Source: JAGTVG01 sp964543195 (GTDB taxonomy: Bacteria > Bacteroidota > Bacteroidia > Cytophagales > Cyclobacteriaceae). Taken from it: a stretch of 64,000 nucleotides of DNA. The stretch spans positions 1 to 64,000 of the forward strand of contig CAZIXF010000016.1 of the NCBI GenBank assembly GCA_964543195.1, written 5' to 3'. Below the pieces are notes generated by a model, which made no database searches, had not been told where the DNA came from, and saw only the letters and a list, made by a program, of their open reading frames with translations. This document shows, piece after piece, positions 16,822 to 24,114 of the stretch. Made by a program: the position numbers and the translations under genes. Each line of letters begins with the position of its first letter. Within the stretch, counting starts at the first letter, position 1.

Positions 16822-18189
16822 TTAACTGTTTTCTAATAACACCAGTCCTTGTCTAAGAATCTGTTGCACGTTATGCTTCGATACATCGACAAATTCACAC
16901 AAAGCCACATCTTCCTCGATCAATTCATAGATGCCGAGGGCTTCCATTTCATCGTAGTCTTCAGCAAGAATTGCTTTAAAAAGAAAAACAGGATAGATAT
17001 CCATCGGCAATACTTTTTCAAATATTCCGGTCTGTACAAAAGCCCGCTTATCACCCCTTGTGTTTGTAGTAAGCCGGTATTTTTTTGATGGAGAATTCAG
17101 GAATGATAAGAGCCCGATCGATCGGTGAAAACTTAACCATTCGGCGGTAGGCTTGATCCACCCCATAAATGCTGGTTTGTTACCTTCAGGAATTACTGTG
17201 ATCAAATGATCATAATATCCCAGATATCCATCCAGGTTAATTTTTTCCCCGGTTAGCACATTCCCACTGATAACCCTGACATTCTCTGAACTAAGATTAT
17301 TCTTGACCAGTTTCTCAACATTTGTGCCTGAATGAACCCGGAAATATTTCGGTTCTTTAATTTCCGATCCCGCTACTGCAATTATTTTGGAGGCATCATA
17401 CCGGCCTTCAAGGAACAATTTGCCGATCTGTGCCAATCCGTAAGGTGTGGTAGTCCACACAATATCTTCTTTTTTAACCGGATCGATCTGATGGATTTGA
17501 ATACCTACATTACCACTGGGATGTGGACCTGAAATCTTATGAAGATTAATACTCTTGAGATGGGAGAAGATCTTGGACACCTCCGCATCGGCATCGATCG
17601 TTACATGGACCAGGCCGGAGGTAAATTTTTTCAAAATGTCAATCCCGGCCTGAACATAATTTTCCTGCCCCCGAAGCATAAAATCATAATCCGGTGCCAA
17701 GGGATGGGAGTCAAAAGCAGAAATGAAAATATCGCGGGGTTCATTTTCAGGATCGGCAACGATTCCATAGGGCCGTTGAATAATATTCGGCCATACTCCC
17801 GACTTACTCAATATATCAGCAGCTTCAGTCCTCGAAAGGGATTTAATATCAGACACAGAAAAATGCCTAAACTGCTCATATTCTATCTCCTTATCCGCCA
17901 GGATCCTTATCTCAAGTAATTTCCGCTTTTTACCCCGGACAATTTCAACCACCTCTCCACTAACCGGTGAGGTATATTTTACTTTTTCCAGCTGTTTACA
18001 ATATAAAAGGGGTGTACCTGCTTTTACGGTATCCCCTTCCTCAACCATTAATTTCGGACGCTTAATGCCGACAAAATCTGTGGGTTTTAGGGCGTACGTT
18101 TCCGGAGGATCGGTTTCACCAATATTTTTTGCTGCTTCACCGGCAAGATTTATGTCAAAACCTCTTTTAATTTTTATGGTCTTAATCAT
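16822..18189 (-). CDS. nqrA: Na+-NQR subunit A
   Basis: NqrA is the soluble quinone-associated subunit of Na+-NQR. The 455-residue product starts IKTIKIKRGFDINLAGEA and contains the biotinyl-like hammerhead YTSPVSGEVVEI near residue 80, then GNVGIQIHQIDPV and FMGWIKPTAEWLSFHRS. The ATG at 18189 is preferred over a GTG three codons earlier because it starts the family sequence. It is the first gene of the nqrABCDE operon; about 110 bases without a gene separate it from ispH. Confidence 0.95.
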   Translation of the reverse strand: MIKTIKIKRGFDINLAGEAAKNIGETDPPETYALKPTDFVGIKRPKLMVEEGDTVKAGTPLLYCKQLEKVKYTSPVSGEVVEIVRGKKRKLLEIRILADKEIEYEQFRHFSVSDIKSLSRTEAADILSKSGVWPNIIQRPYGIVADPENEPRDIFISAFDSHPLAPDYDFMLRGQENYVQAGIDILKKFTSGLVHVTIDADAEVSKIFSHLKSINLHKISGPHPSGNVGIQIHQIDPVKKEDIVWTTTPYGLAQIGKLFLEGRYDASKIIAVAGSEIKEPKYFRVHSGTNVEKLVKNNLSSENVRVISGNVLTGEKINLDGYLGYYDHLITVIPEGNKPAFMGWIKPTAEWLSFHRSIGLLSFLNSPSKKYRLTTNTRGDKRAFVQTGIFEKVLPMDIYPVFLFKAILAEDYDEMEALGIYELIEEDVALCEFVDVSKHNVQQILRQGLVLLENS

Positions 18190-18299
18190 ATTTAACACGT
18201 GGGTAACTTCTTATTAATCAGGCGAGGCAAAAATAATAATTTTTCATTCAAATTATATTCAATCATCTATTATCTTGTTCCTAACAAAGACCTGGAAAA

Positions 18300-19193
18300 T
18301 TATTCCTGTACAAGTTTTTTCATTTTTAGAATATGATCCGCGATACCTTCCATCAGCCACATGGGAGTAGAAGTGGCACCACATACTCCTATTGAATCTG
18401 ATTCGTTAAACCATCCGGGATTTATTTCACTTTTATCTTCAACAAAATAACTCCTGGGATTGTTTTGTTCGCAGACATTGAACAGGGCCCTCCCATTTGA
18501 GCTTTTTTTCCCGCTTACAAAAATTATCACATCGTGTTCCTGTGAAAAATTATTCAACTGTGGTTCACGGTTCGATACTTGCCGGCATATGCTGTCGTTG
18601 GCCTTAAATTCAATATCTTCATCCCGGCCACAGGTTTCTTTCATCCTTTCCTCAATCAAACTTTTGATCCTGTAAAAACCCTCCGTACTTTTTGTAGTCT
18701 GACTGAACAATACCACCGGCCGGCTAAAATCGATCCTTTCGAGATCCTTCTCATTGGAGACAATAATTGCGCTGGAATTTGTCTGGCCGGTCAGTCCGAT
18801 CACCTCCGCATGTCCTTCCTTGCCGTAAATCACAACCTGCCCGTCAACCTTTTTCATCTCATCAAAGGCATATTTGATCCGGTTTTGCAATTTTAAAACT
18901 ACCGGACAGGAGGCGTCGATCAACTCAAGGTTGTTCTCGAGAGCGATCCTGTAGGTCTCCGGCGGTTCTCCATGAGCCCGTATGAGTACTCTGCTGTCCC
19001 TGATATTTTTTAGTTCGCTCCTGTCGACCACCTTAAGTCCTTTGGCATTCAGCCTGGCTACTTCCATATCATTATGTACAATATCACCCAGGCAATAAAG
19101 GTGATCATTATCTTCCATCTCATCCTCCGCCATCTGTATGGCAAATTCCACACCAAAACAAAATCCTGAATTTTTATCTACATGAACTTCCAT
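18300..19193 (-). CDS. ispH: 4-hydroxy-3-methylbut-2-enyl diphosphate reductase IspH
   Basis: IspH is the [4Fe-4S] enzyme of the last step of the MEP isoprenoid pathway, yielding IPP and DMAPP. From the ATG at 19193 it has 297 residues, with cluster ligands Cys12 (SGFCFGVE), Cys96 (DASCPVV) and Cys203 (DSICRQVSNRE). Substrate residues appear in RAHG (His74) and GKEGHAEV (His128, Glu130), with SxN at SSNGR. A longer frame to 19298 runs through a repeated sequence and is rejected because MEVHVDKNSGFCFG is the normal N-terminus. AGGAAT sits just upstream. Confidence 0.96.
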   Translation of the reverse strand: MEVHVDKNSGFCFGVEFAIQMAEDEMEDNDHLYCLGDIVHNDMEVARLNAKGLKVVDRSELKNIRDSRVLIRAHGEPPETYRIALENNLELIDASCPVVLKLQNRIKYAFDEMKKVDGQVVIYGKEGHAEVIGLTGQTNSSAIIVSNEKDLERIDFSRPVVLFSQTTKSTEGFYRIKSLIEERMKETCGRDEDIEFKANDSICRQVSNREPQLNNFSQEHDVIIFVSGKKSSNGRALFNVCEQNNPRSYFVEDKSEINPGWFNESDSIGVCGATSTPMWLMEGIADHILKMKKLVQE

Positions 19194-19234
19194 ATATTCC
19201 TGTTCTCGTTTCAAGTTACGTATTTGAAACCCCT

Positions 19235-19264
19235 CTCTTATAGCATTATTGTCCTTATTATACC
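19235..19264. repeat. 30-bp direct repeat, copy 1 (upstream of ispH)
   Basis: This 30-base sequence recurs at 19299-19328 with one difference (29 of 30 identical). The copies start 64 bases apart, and the sequence between them is not repeated. Read on the minus strand each copy contains TATAAT followed by AAGGAC. Copy 1 ends 42 bases before the ispH ATG. Confidence 0.85.
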
Positions 19265-19298
19265 ATGGCCGAAACGGGCATCCGGTGAATAATCGCAA

Positions 19299-19328
19299 CT
19301 CTTATAGCATTCTTGTCCTTATTATACC
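19299..19328. repeat. 30-bp direct repeat, copy 2 (upstream of ispH)
   Basis: Second copy of the repeat at 19235-19264. It differs at position 14 (C in place of A). Both copies lie between the ispH start and the end of the small lipoprotein frame. The region from 19194 to 19384 shows nothing else recognisable. Confidence 0.85.
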
Positions 19329-19384
19329 CTTATTTTTCCCGGCGGGTATAAAAATACATCCCCGGACAGCAATCATGCTTTAAT

Positions 19385-19522
19385 TTAACAGTCTTTTACC
19401 GGGCAGGGAATCGGGCCTTGTTTTGGCACGCTTCTCTTTTTGGGTTTTGTAGCGGTACAGCTACAAATAGCTATTGTCAGATAGATCAATAACAATAATG
19501 GAATTAAGTATTTGCGTTTCAA
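19385..19522 (-). CDS. Tiny putative lipoprotein (45 residues)
   Basis: A short frame starting at TTG (19522) directly after an in-frame TAG encodes MKRKYLIPLLLLIYLTIAIC and then SCTATKPKKRS, ending CPVKDC. The layout is two basic residues, a strong hydrophobic stretch, a lipobox-like ITIAIC-type cysteine and a short basic, proline-rich tail. Bacteroidota genomes contain many very short lipoproteins of this form. An AGGAAAA stretch precedes the start. No function can be assigned. Its length makes chance occurrence possible, but the signal-peptide pattern is convincing. Confidence 0.5.
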   Translation of the reverse strand: MKRKYLIPLLLLIYLTIAICSCTATKPKKRSVPKQGPIPCPVKDC

Positions 19523-19599
19523 TGTCTTTTCCTAACTTTTAACTAACTTACAAATATAAATAATCTTATACGCACAAGCATAATAAATAAAGAAGGATA

Positions 19600-19899
19600 A
19601 TGAAAAAAGAAAAAGAAGGAAAAATTGAAAAAATCCTGAGAGATATCGGCCGTTCAATAGATGAATTGATCAGCAAATCAAAAAATTCCAGAGAAGATTA
19701 CCGGAAAGAGATCAATGAAAGGATAGAAGAACTGAAAAGAAATAAGGATACCCTGGAAAAGGAATTCGATCGTTTCCGGAAGCAACATTCCGGCGATATT
19801 GATAAATTCGAAAAATCGGTCCAACGGTCAGCGGATGAAGTCAAGGAAACCTTTAACCGTTTTTTCAAAAAACAGGACCCTGATCAAAAACGATCCTGA
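19600..19899 (+). CDS. Small charged coiled-coil protein, unknown function
   Basis: The 99-residue protein is almost entirely Lys, Glu, Arg, Asp and Gln, with heptad-like spacing (IEKILRDIGRSIDELISK; EEIK/LEKEFDRFRKQ). It should form one or two long amphipathic helices. There is no signal peptide, membrane helix or cysteine. The closing segment FNRFFKKQDPDQKRS falls within a short direct repeat. The ATG is preceded by AAGAAGGATA, an acceptable ribosome site. It is convergent with the nucleotidyltransferase/kinase gene, 26 bases away. I do not recognise the family. Confidence 0.7.
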   Translation: MKKEKEGKIEKILRDIGRSIDELISKSKNSREDYRKEINERIEELKRNKDTLEKEFDRFRKQHSGDIDKFEKSVQRSADEVKETFNRFFKKQDPDQKRS

Positions 19900-19932
19900 T
19901 CAGATCCGGGAAAAAACGACCCTGATCAGATC
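19886..19932. repeat. 21-bp direct repeat across two convergent gene ends
   Basis: A 21-base unit (AAAAACGATCCTGATCAGATC) at 19886-19906 recurs at 19912-19932 with one change. A partial copy (GACCCTGATCA) lies at 19876-19886. Each unit contains the palindrome CTGATCAG. The first full copy covers the stop of the coiled-coil gene and the second covers the stop of the opposing sugar kinase gene. Confidence 0.8.
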
Positions 19933-21275
19933 GAATTCAGTTCCTTAATGTTACGATGTTCAAAATCGAAATCAATCTCAAAACAGTTTGTAAATTTCGA
20001 TTTCATGGCATTTTTCAACGATTCGGTATCCTTCGAATAAAAAATGAAGGCCCCACCCCCACCGGCTCCGCATAATTTTCCACCGAAAGCTCCGTTTTCC
20101 ATGGCATGGGAGTACATCTCATCGAGTATGGCATTGCTGGTTGATGGAGCCAGAAGTTTCTGAGCCTCCCAGTTTCTGGATGATAACTCGCCGCAGGCTT
20201 CAATATTTCCTGTTTTAAGCTCTTCAACGTACCGACGGCCACAATAAGCCAACTCGTCAATGGCTTTGCCACCCTTTGAAGTTTTATAATTTTTATACAC
20301 TTCCTCCACAGCATGCTGTGCATTGCGTGATTCACCGGTATGGATCAATATTAACTGTTTCCTTAATGTTCGCAGATTTTCAAGTGAAATGTCGATCTTG
20401 AGCGGTCGGGCATAATCTTTCCCGAATTCAAAACAATTAAAGCCTCCGAAAACAATAGCATACTGATCCTGCCTCCCGATGAACCACTCCAGTTCTCTGT
20501 TTTCCAGATTAAACAGGTCTTCACCAATGACTGAAAGGCTTTTGGGCTCAGCATTATACGATTTCGAGTTTAGCATTTCCAGTAGTTTCACAGCTGTAGA
20601 AGTGCTTAAACCGCTCCCTCTCGGGTACCCCGAAAAGTTGAACTGCCCGGCCTTATATTCTATGAGGGGAAGAATAGCCGCATTGGAAACATAACCCGTT
20701 TTACCATCCATTATGTAAGGCACATCGGTCCAGCCTCCGGCGAAATCGATACGCAAGGGTGCTTTTAATGAAAAATTGATCTTGTTGATTATGCGGGTAG
20801 TCGAGGTGGGTATAAGCACCTCCGGTACTTCTCTCTTTACCATCTGTAGCTTGATATTGAATTTGTGACAGATCTCCCTTTTTAATTCAATTGCATTATC
20901 ATCATCATTCAATATAAAAATATCAGGTTTTAATAATTCCAGTTTACGATAAAAGTCAATTTTCTCATGTTTTATCTCATCATCATTCAACACCACATAA
21001 TTCACATCCTCCATGGCCGCCACCAGGTAAAGACGATTGTTTTCTGGATTGACAGGACGGTCGGGACCTTTCAACTGCTGAACGGTAACATCCCTTCCTA
21101 CTCCCACCACAACTATATCGCCATATTGCCTGCATTGATTGAAAAAGACGGCATGACCGGATTGCAGAATATCAAAGCAGCCGGTGCAAAAAACAATCTT
21201 CTTGTCTGCATGTTTTTTTCGAAGTTCCGGAAGCGTGTTTTCATCCAGAACTTTGCTCATTATATTATCAAACAT
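19926..21275 (-). CDS. Fused sugar-phosphate nucleotidyltransferase / GHMP kinase
   Basis: This 449-residue protein joins two sugar-activation enzymes. Residues 25-165 are an RfaE/HldE-type nucleotidyltransferase with CTGCFDILQSGH (30-41), RPVNPENNR and STTRII (158-163). Residues 168-449 are a GHMP kinase of the HddA/fucokinase type, with APLRIDFAGGWTDVP (172-186), an ATP loop PRGSGLSTSTA (218-228) and a C-terminal GAGGGGAFIF. The usual catalytic HxGH of the transferase reads QSGH, the first histidine being replaced by Gln38. By family, the kinase would make a sugar 1- or 7-phosphate and the transferase would activate it. The sugar is unknown; a heptose or fucose relative is possible. Confidence 0.85.
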   Translation of the reverse strand: MFDNIMSKVLDENTLPELRKKHADKKIVFCTGCFDILQSGHAVFFNQCRQYGDIVVVGVGRDVTVQQLKGPDRPVNPENNRLYLVAAMEDVNYVVLNDDEIKHEKIDFYRKLELLKPDIFILNDDDNAIELKREICHKFNIKLQMVKREVPEVLIPTSTTRIINKINFSLKAPLRIDFAGGWTDVPYIMDGKTGYVSNAAILPLIEYKAGQFNFSGYPRGSGLSTSTAVKLLEMLNSKSYNAEPKSLSVIGEDLFNLENRELEWFIGRQDQYAIVFGGFNCFEFGKDYARPLKIDISLENLRTLRKQLILIHTGESRNAQHAVEEVYKNYKTSKGGKAIDELAYCGRRYVEELKTGNIEACGELSSRNWEAQKLLAPSTSNAILDEMYSHAMENGAFGGKLCGAGGGGAFIFYSKDTESLKNAMKSKFTNCFEIDFDFEHRNIKELNSI

Positions 21276-21289
21276 CCCCTTATCCTTTA

Positions 21290-22147
21290 TTATAATCTCT
21301 CCAGTACAGTTTCGATAGTTGAATCGATGAACTTATTGTAATTCTTTGAAAAAGTTTTTTTCACACGGTTGGCAATAATCACATTCAGACATAATACCTC
21401 ATGTCCGAGCATCCGGCCAAGACCATAATAGGCAGAGGCTTCCATTTCAAAATTGGTAAGCCAGAAATCATGATAATGAAAATAGATCAGGTCATTCAGG
21501 AAGGATGGCATTTTGGGCTCAATCCTGATCTTCCTTCCCTGTGGGGCATAAAATCCGGGAGCGGAAAGCGTATTCCCCTTAAGCATATCATGGCCTATCG
21601 TATTCAATAATTTTTCAGAACATTTTATGCAATAGGGATCAAACGGCAATTTGAGTTTCTTTTTAAAATGGTTACAGACCTCTTTTTCATAATCGTCCAG
21701 AGGGAAATCATAATAGGCAAAAAGATTATCCAACCCGATCGCATATTCCGATGCCAGTTTCACGCCGGATTTGATATCAGGCTGAATCGCTCCGGAAGTG
21801 CCGATCTTTATGATCCTGAGTTTCTTTTTCCGGTTTTTGATCGTACGTGTTTTCAGCTCTATATTGAACAATGCATCAAGCTCTGTCATCAATATTTCAA
21901 TATTATCTGTTCCCATACCGGTACTGATCACAGTGACCGGCTTCCCTTTAAAGGTGCCGGTATGGGTGATGAACTCCCGCTTGTTCATCTCGAAATCCAG
22001 CGTATCGAAATATTTGCTCACCCGGTATACCCTGCCCGGATCTCCCACGGCAATTATAGTATCGCTTATGTCACCCGGCTTCAGATTCAGGTGATAGACA
22101 CTCCCGTCTTTATTAAGTATCAGTTCAGATTCGGGTATTCGACTCAT
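21290..22147 (-). CDS. Nucleoside phosphorylase (uridine phosphorylase-like)
   Basis: This cytosolic enzyme splits nucleosides with phosphate into base and ribose 1-phosphate. The 285 residues include AVGDPGRVYRVSKYF, the phosphate-binding GMGTDNIEIL, GTSGAIQPDIKSG and the ribose-binding NFEMEASAYYGL, in the order found in the PNP/UDP family. The exact base preference cannot be read from sequence. It lies 14 bases upstream of the nucleotidyltransferase/kinase gene and 32 bases downstream of the acyltransferase gene, all leftward, so the three are probably co-transcribed. Confidence 0.92.
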   Translation of the reverse strand: MSRIPESELILNKDGSVYHLNLKPGDISDTIIAVGDPGRVYRVSKYFDTLDFEMNKREFITHTGTFKGKPVTVISTGMGTDNIEILMTELDALFNIELKTRTIKNRKKKLRIIKIGTSGAIQPDIKSGVKLASEYAIGLDNLFAYYDFPLDDYEKEVCNHFKKKLKLPFDPYCIKCSEKLLNTIGHDMLKGNTLSAPGFYAPQGRKIRIEPKMPSFLNDLIYFHYHDFWLTNFEMEASAYYGLGRMLGHEVLCLNVIIANRVKKTFSKNYNKFIDSTIETVLERL

Positions 22148-22179
22148 TGATCAACTTTTTTACCCTGTGGCCAGCAGAG

Positions 22180-22818
22180 TTATATTTTGACTGGTTTTGC
22201 TGGATTTCCAAAAACTGCCGTGCCTTCGTCAATGTTTTCTATTACTACTGAACCGGCTCCAACCCGTGCTTTTTTCCCAATGGTGATCCCTCCAACGATT
22301 ACCGCACCGGCTCCAATAAAAACTTCATCTTCCGCTTTCACTCCGGGACATAAAACAGCACCCTGGCCTATCTGAACATAATCCCCAATATTCACATCAA
22401 AATCGATTGTAGCCCCGGCATGTATGAGATTATGATTTCCGATCACTGAATTAGCGCCGAGGGTAGCCCCCTCATTTATGAAATTACCATGTGAAATTGA
22501 AGCGGACCCGGCAATCCGGGCATGATCATGAACTGCGTTCACCGGCATAACCTTGCGCCGGTCGTTCAGCATTTTGACCAGGCTTTTCCGCACCTCGTTT
22601 TCATCAAGCGCTATAAATGCCTCGCATTTTTGACCGATGAGTTTGAGATATTCTTCATCGTCGGTACTTCCCAATACGGGAACTTCATTTATTTCGGTCC
22701 CATGCAGGTCTTTACGATCATCAAGGAAGCAGTAAATGGTGATATTATGGCTTATGAAAATCTCATATGCTGCCTTGCCTAAACCATCAGCACCTAAAAT
22801 GATTACGGGTTTATCCAT
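22180..22818 (-). CDS. NeuD/PglD-family sugar O- or N-acyltransferase
   Basis: The 212-residue protein has an N-terminal Rossmann-like domain (VIILGADGLGKAAYEIF) that binds the nucleotide part of the acceptor sugar. From about 95 a hexapeptide beta-helix follows (ISHGNFINEGA, IGNHNLIHAGA, IGDYVQIGQGA, IGAGAVIVGG), closing with the family signature GNPAKPVKI. Relatives acetylate sialic acid or UDP-amino-sugars with acetyl-CoA. The catalytic histidine is probably in GNHNLIHAG. Its neighbours point to modified surface sugars. Confidence 0.88.
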   Translation of the reverse strand: MDKPVIILGADGLGKAAYEIFISHNITIYCFLDDRKDLHGTEINEVPVLGSTDDEEYLKLIGQKCEAFIALDENEVRKSLVKMLNDRRKVMPVNAVHDHARIAGSASISHGNFINEGATLGANSVIGNHNLIHAGATIDFDVNIGDYVQIGQGAVLCPGVKAEDEVFIGAGAVIVGGITIGKKARVGAGSVVIENIDEGTAVFGNPAKPVKI

Positions 22819-22869
22819 TCATTTCCTTTGTTTGGATCAAATTTACATTAATATGTATGTTCCCCAAAA

Positions 22870-24114
22870 TTAATTCCGGAAAAGCCTTTTTTTCGAAGAC
22901 AAAAGCGGGTTAAAACTGAAAACCCAGAGAAGAAAAAAAGGCAGGTATCCGGTTTTATACCTCTCCAGTGTGCCAAAATTCGGGGTGGTATAAGCAATAA
23001 TGACGGCAAGGATCAGCACATAAAAAATCCAGCTTAACACCAGGCTGTTTCCGCTGATCCTGAAATGATGCAGTCTTCGTATCTTGGCAATTAAAAAGAT
23101 CAAGATTATCAGATTCAATAACCCGGTCAGGGTTATCAGCCAATTATTGCCTTGCCCCGGAAGTGGCATGAAAAGCCCTCCGAATAGCGCAACAGGAATA
23201 TTAAGTATAAATTGAAGATACTTATCATTATGTTCAAAAAAGGGAATCAGGTTGCTATCCGCTGAAACTTCCTGAAAATATTCATGATTATCATGCATAA
23301 CCCCGATAACCCTGTACAGATTGAAATTAGGATGGACAAAAGAAATCATAAAACCGATTGAACATATGATCAGGGTGTATTTCAGTAGTCCTTTGCGTGG
23401 AGAAAAGATCTTGGCATAAAGAATCGCACTCAGGATACAAAGAATAAGAATGGCAGCATAATGGTATTTGATCATCCATAATACACCCAACGCTGCCATT
23501 CCTGCAAAACCGTATGTTACTGATATATCTTTCGTCCGGACCCACCGGATAAAAATCGCTACAACAATACAGATAAGAGGAAAAGCGAGGGATTCCTTCA
23601 ACACTCCCGAGCTCCAGAAAACCATGGTGGGGAAAAACAGAAAAGAAAGAGAGGCTGCCAGGCCGTAATCAGGCCGGTATCTGACAATAGCATTCGCTAA
23701 AATCCATGCTCCGAAAAAACTAAAAAACGACAGATACAGTGAGGTGATCCAGTAATTACTGCCATTGAATACATATAAAACACTGAGTATCTTGATAAAT
23801 AAAAGTGTCCGGGATTGTGATAAATAAATGATCATTTCCTGATCCGCTGCTTCCCCGGCAAGCTCCGAATTAATCAGAAAGGCTGACCATTCTTTAATTG
23901 TTGAAAGTGAAGCAAGGATCGATCGTACTGATCGATCAAAAAAAACCGTATCCCCCTCACGGTAAAAATAAAAATAAACAAGCCCTACACTGACCCCTGT
24001 CAATAATTTAAAAAGAACTGCAGGGATAAAATGATGAGATAAAGTGTAACCTGCTGACTTACGGTAAAGGAGCCAGATCAAAACTCCCAGAATAAGTAAA
24101 CTAATGTATACCAC
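22870..24114 (-). CDS. Polytopic membrane protein, possible glycan polymerase or GT-C-like
   Basis: The 414-residue protein has about 10-11 membrane helices and two longer loops. The loop containing DTVFFDRSVRSILASL follows helix 2, and FWSSGVLKESLAFPLI lies between helices 5 and 6. This WSSGxLKES motif recurs in Bacteroidota membrane proteins near polysaccharide genes and resembles O-antigen polymerase/EpsG-like proteins, but no diagnostic catalytic motif is seen. The start is GTG at 24114, overlapping the DUF2851 end by 14 bases. The neighbouring sugar-activation genes suggest a role in surface glycan assembly. Confidence 0.7.
   Translation of the reverse strand: MVYISLLILGVLIWLLYRKSAGYTLSHHFIPAVLFKLLTGVSVGLVYFYFYREGDTVFFDRSVRSILASLSTIKEWSAFLINSELAGEAADQEMIIYLSQSRTLLFIKILSVLYVFNGSNYWITSLYLSFFSFFGAWILANAIVRYRPDYGLAASLSFLFFPTMVFWSSGVLKESLAFPLICIVVAIFIRWVRTKDISVTYGFAGMAALGVLWMIKYHYAAILILCILSAILYAKIFSPRKGLLKYTLIICSIGFMISFVHPNFNLYRVIGVMHDNHEYFQEVSADSNLIPFFEHNDKYLQFILNIPVALFGGLFMPLPGQGNNWLITLTGLLNLIILIFLIAKIRRLHHFRISGNSLVLSWIFYVLILAVIIAYTTPNFGTLERYKTGYLPFFLLWVFSFNPLLSSKKRLFRN

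Noticed and set aside
19194..19298. N-terminal extension of IspH by 35 residues
   Set aside because: It runs through a duplicated sequence and starts at TTG; the ATG at 19193 gives the normal IspH N-terminus.
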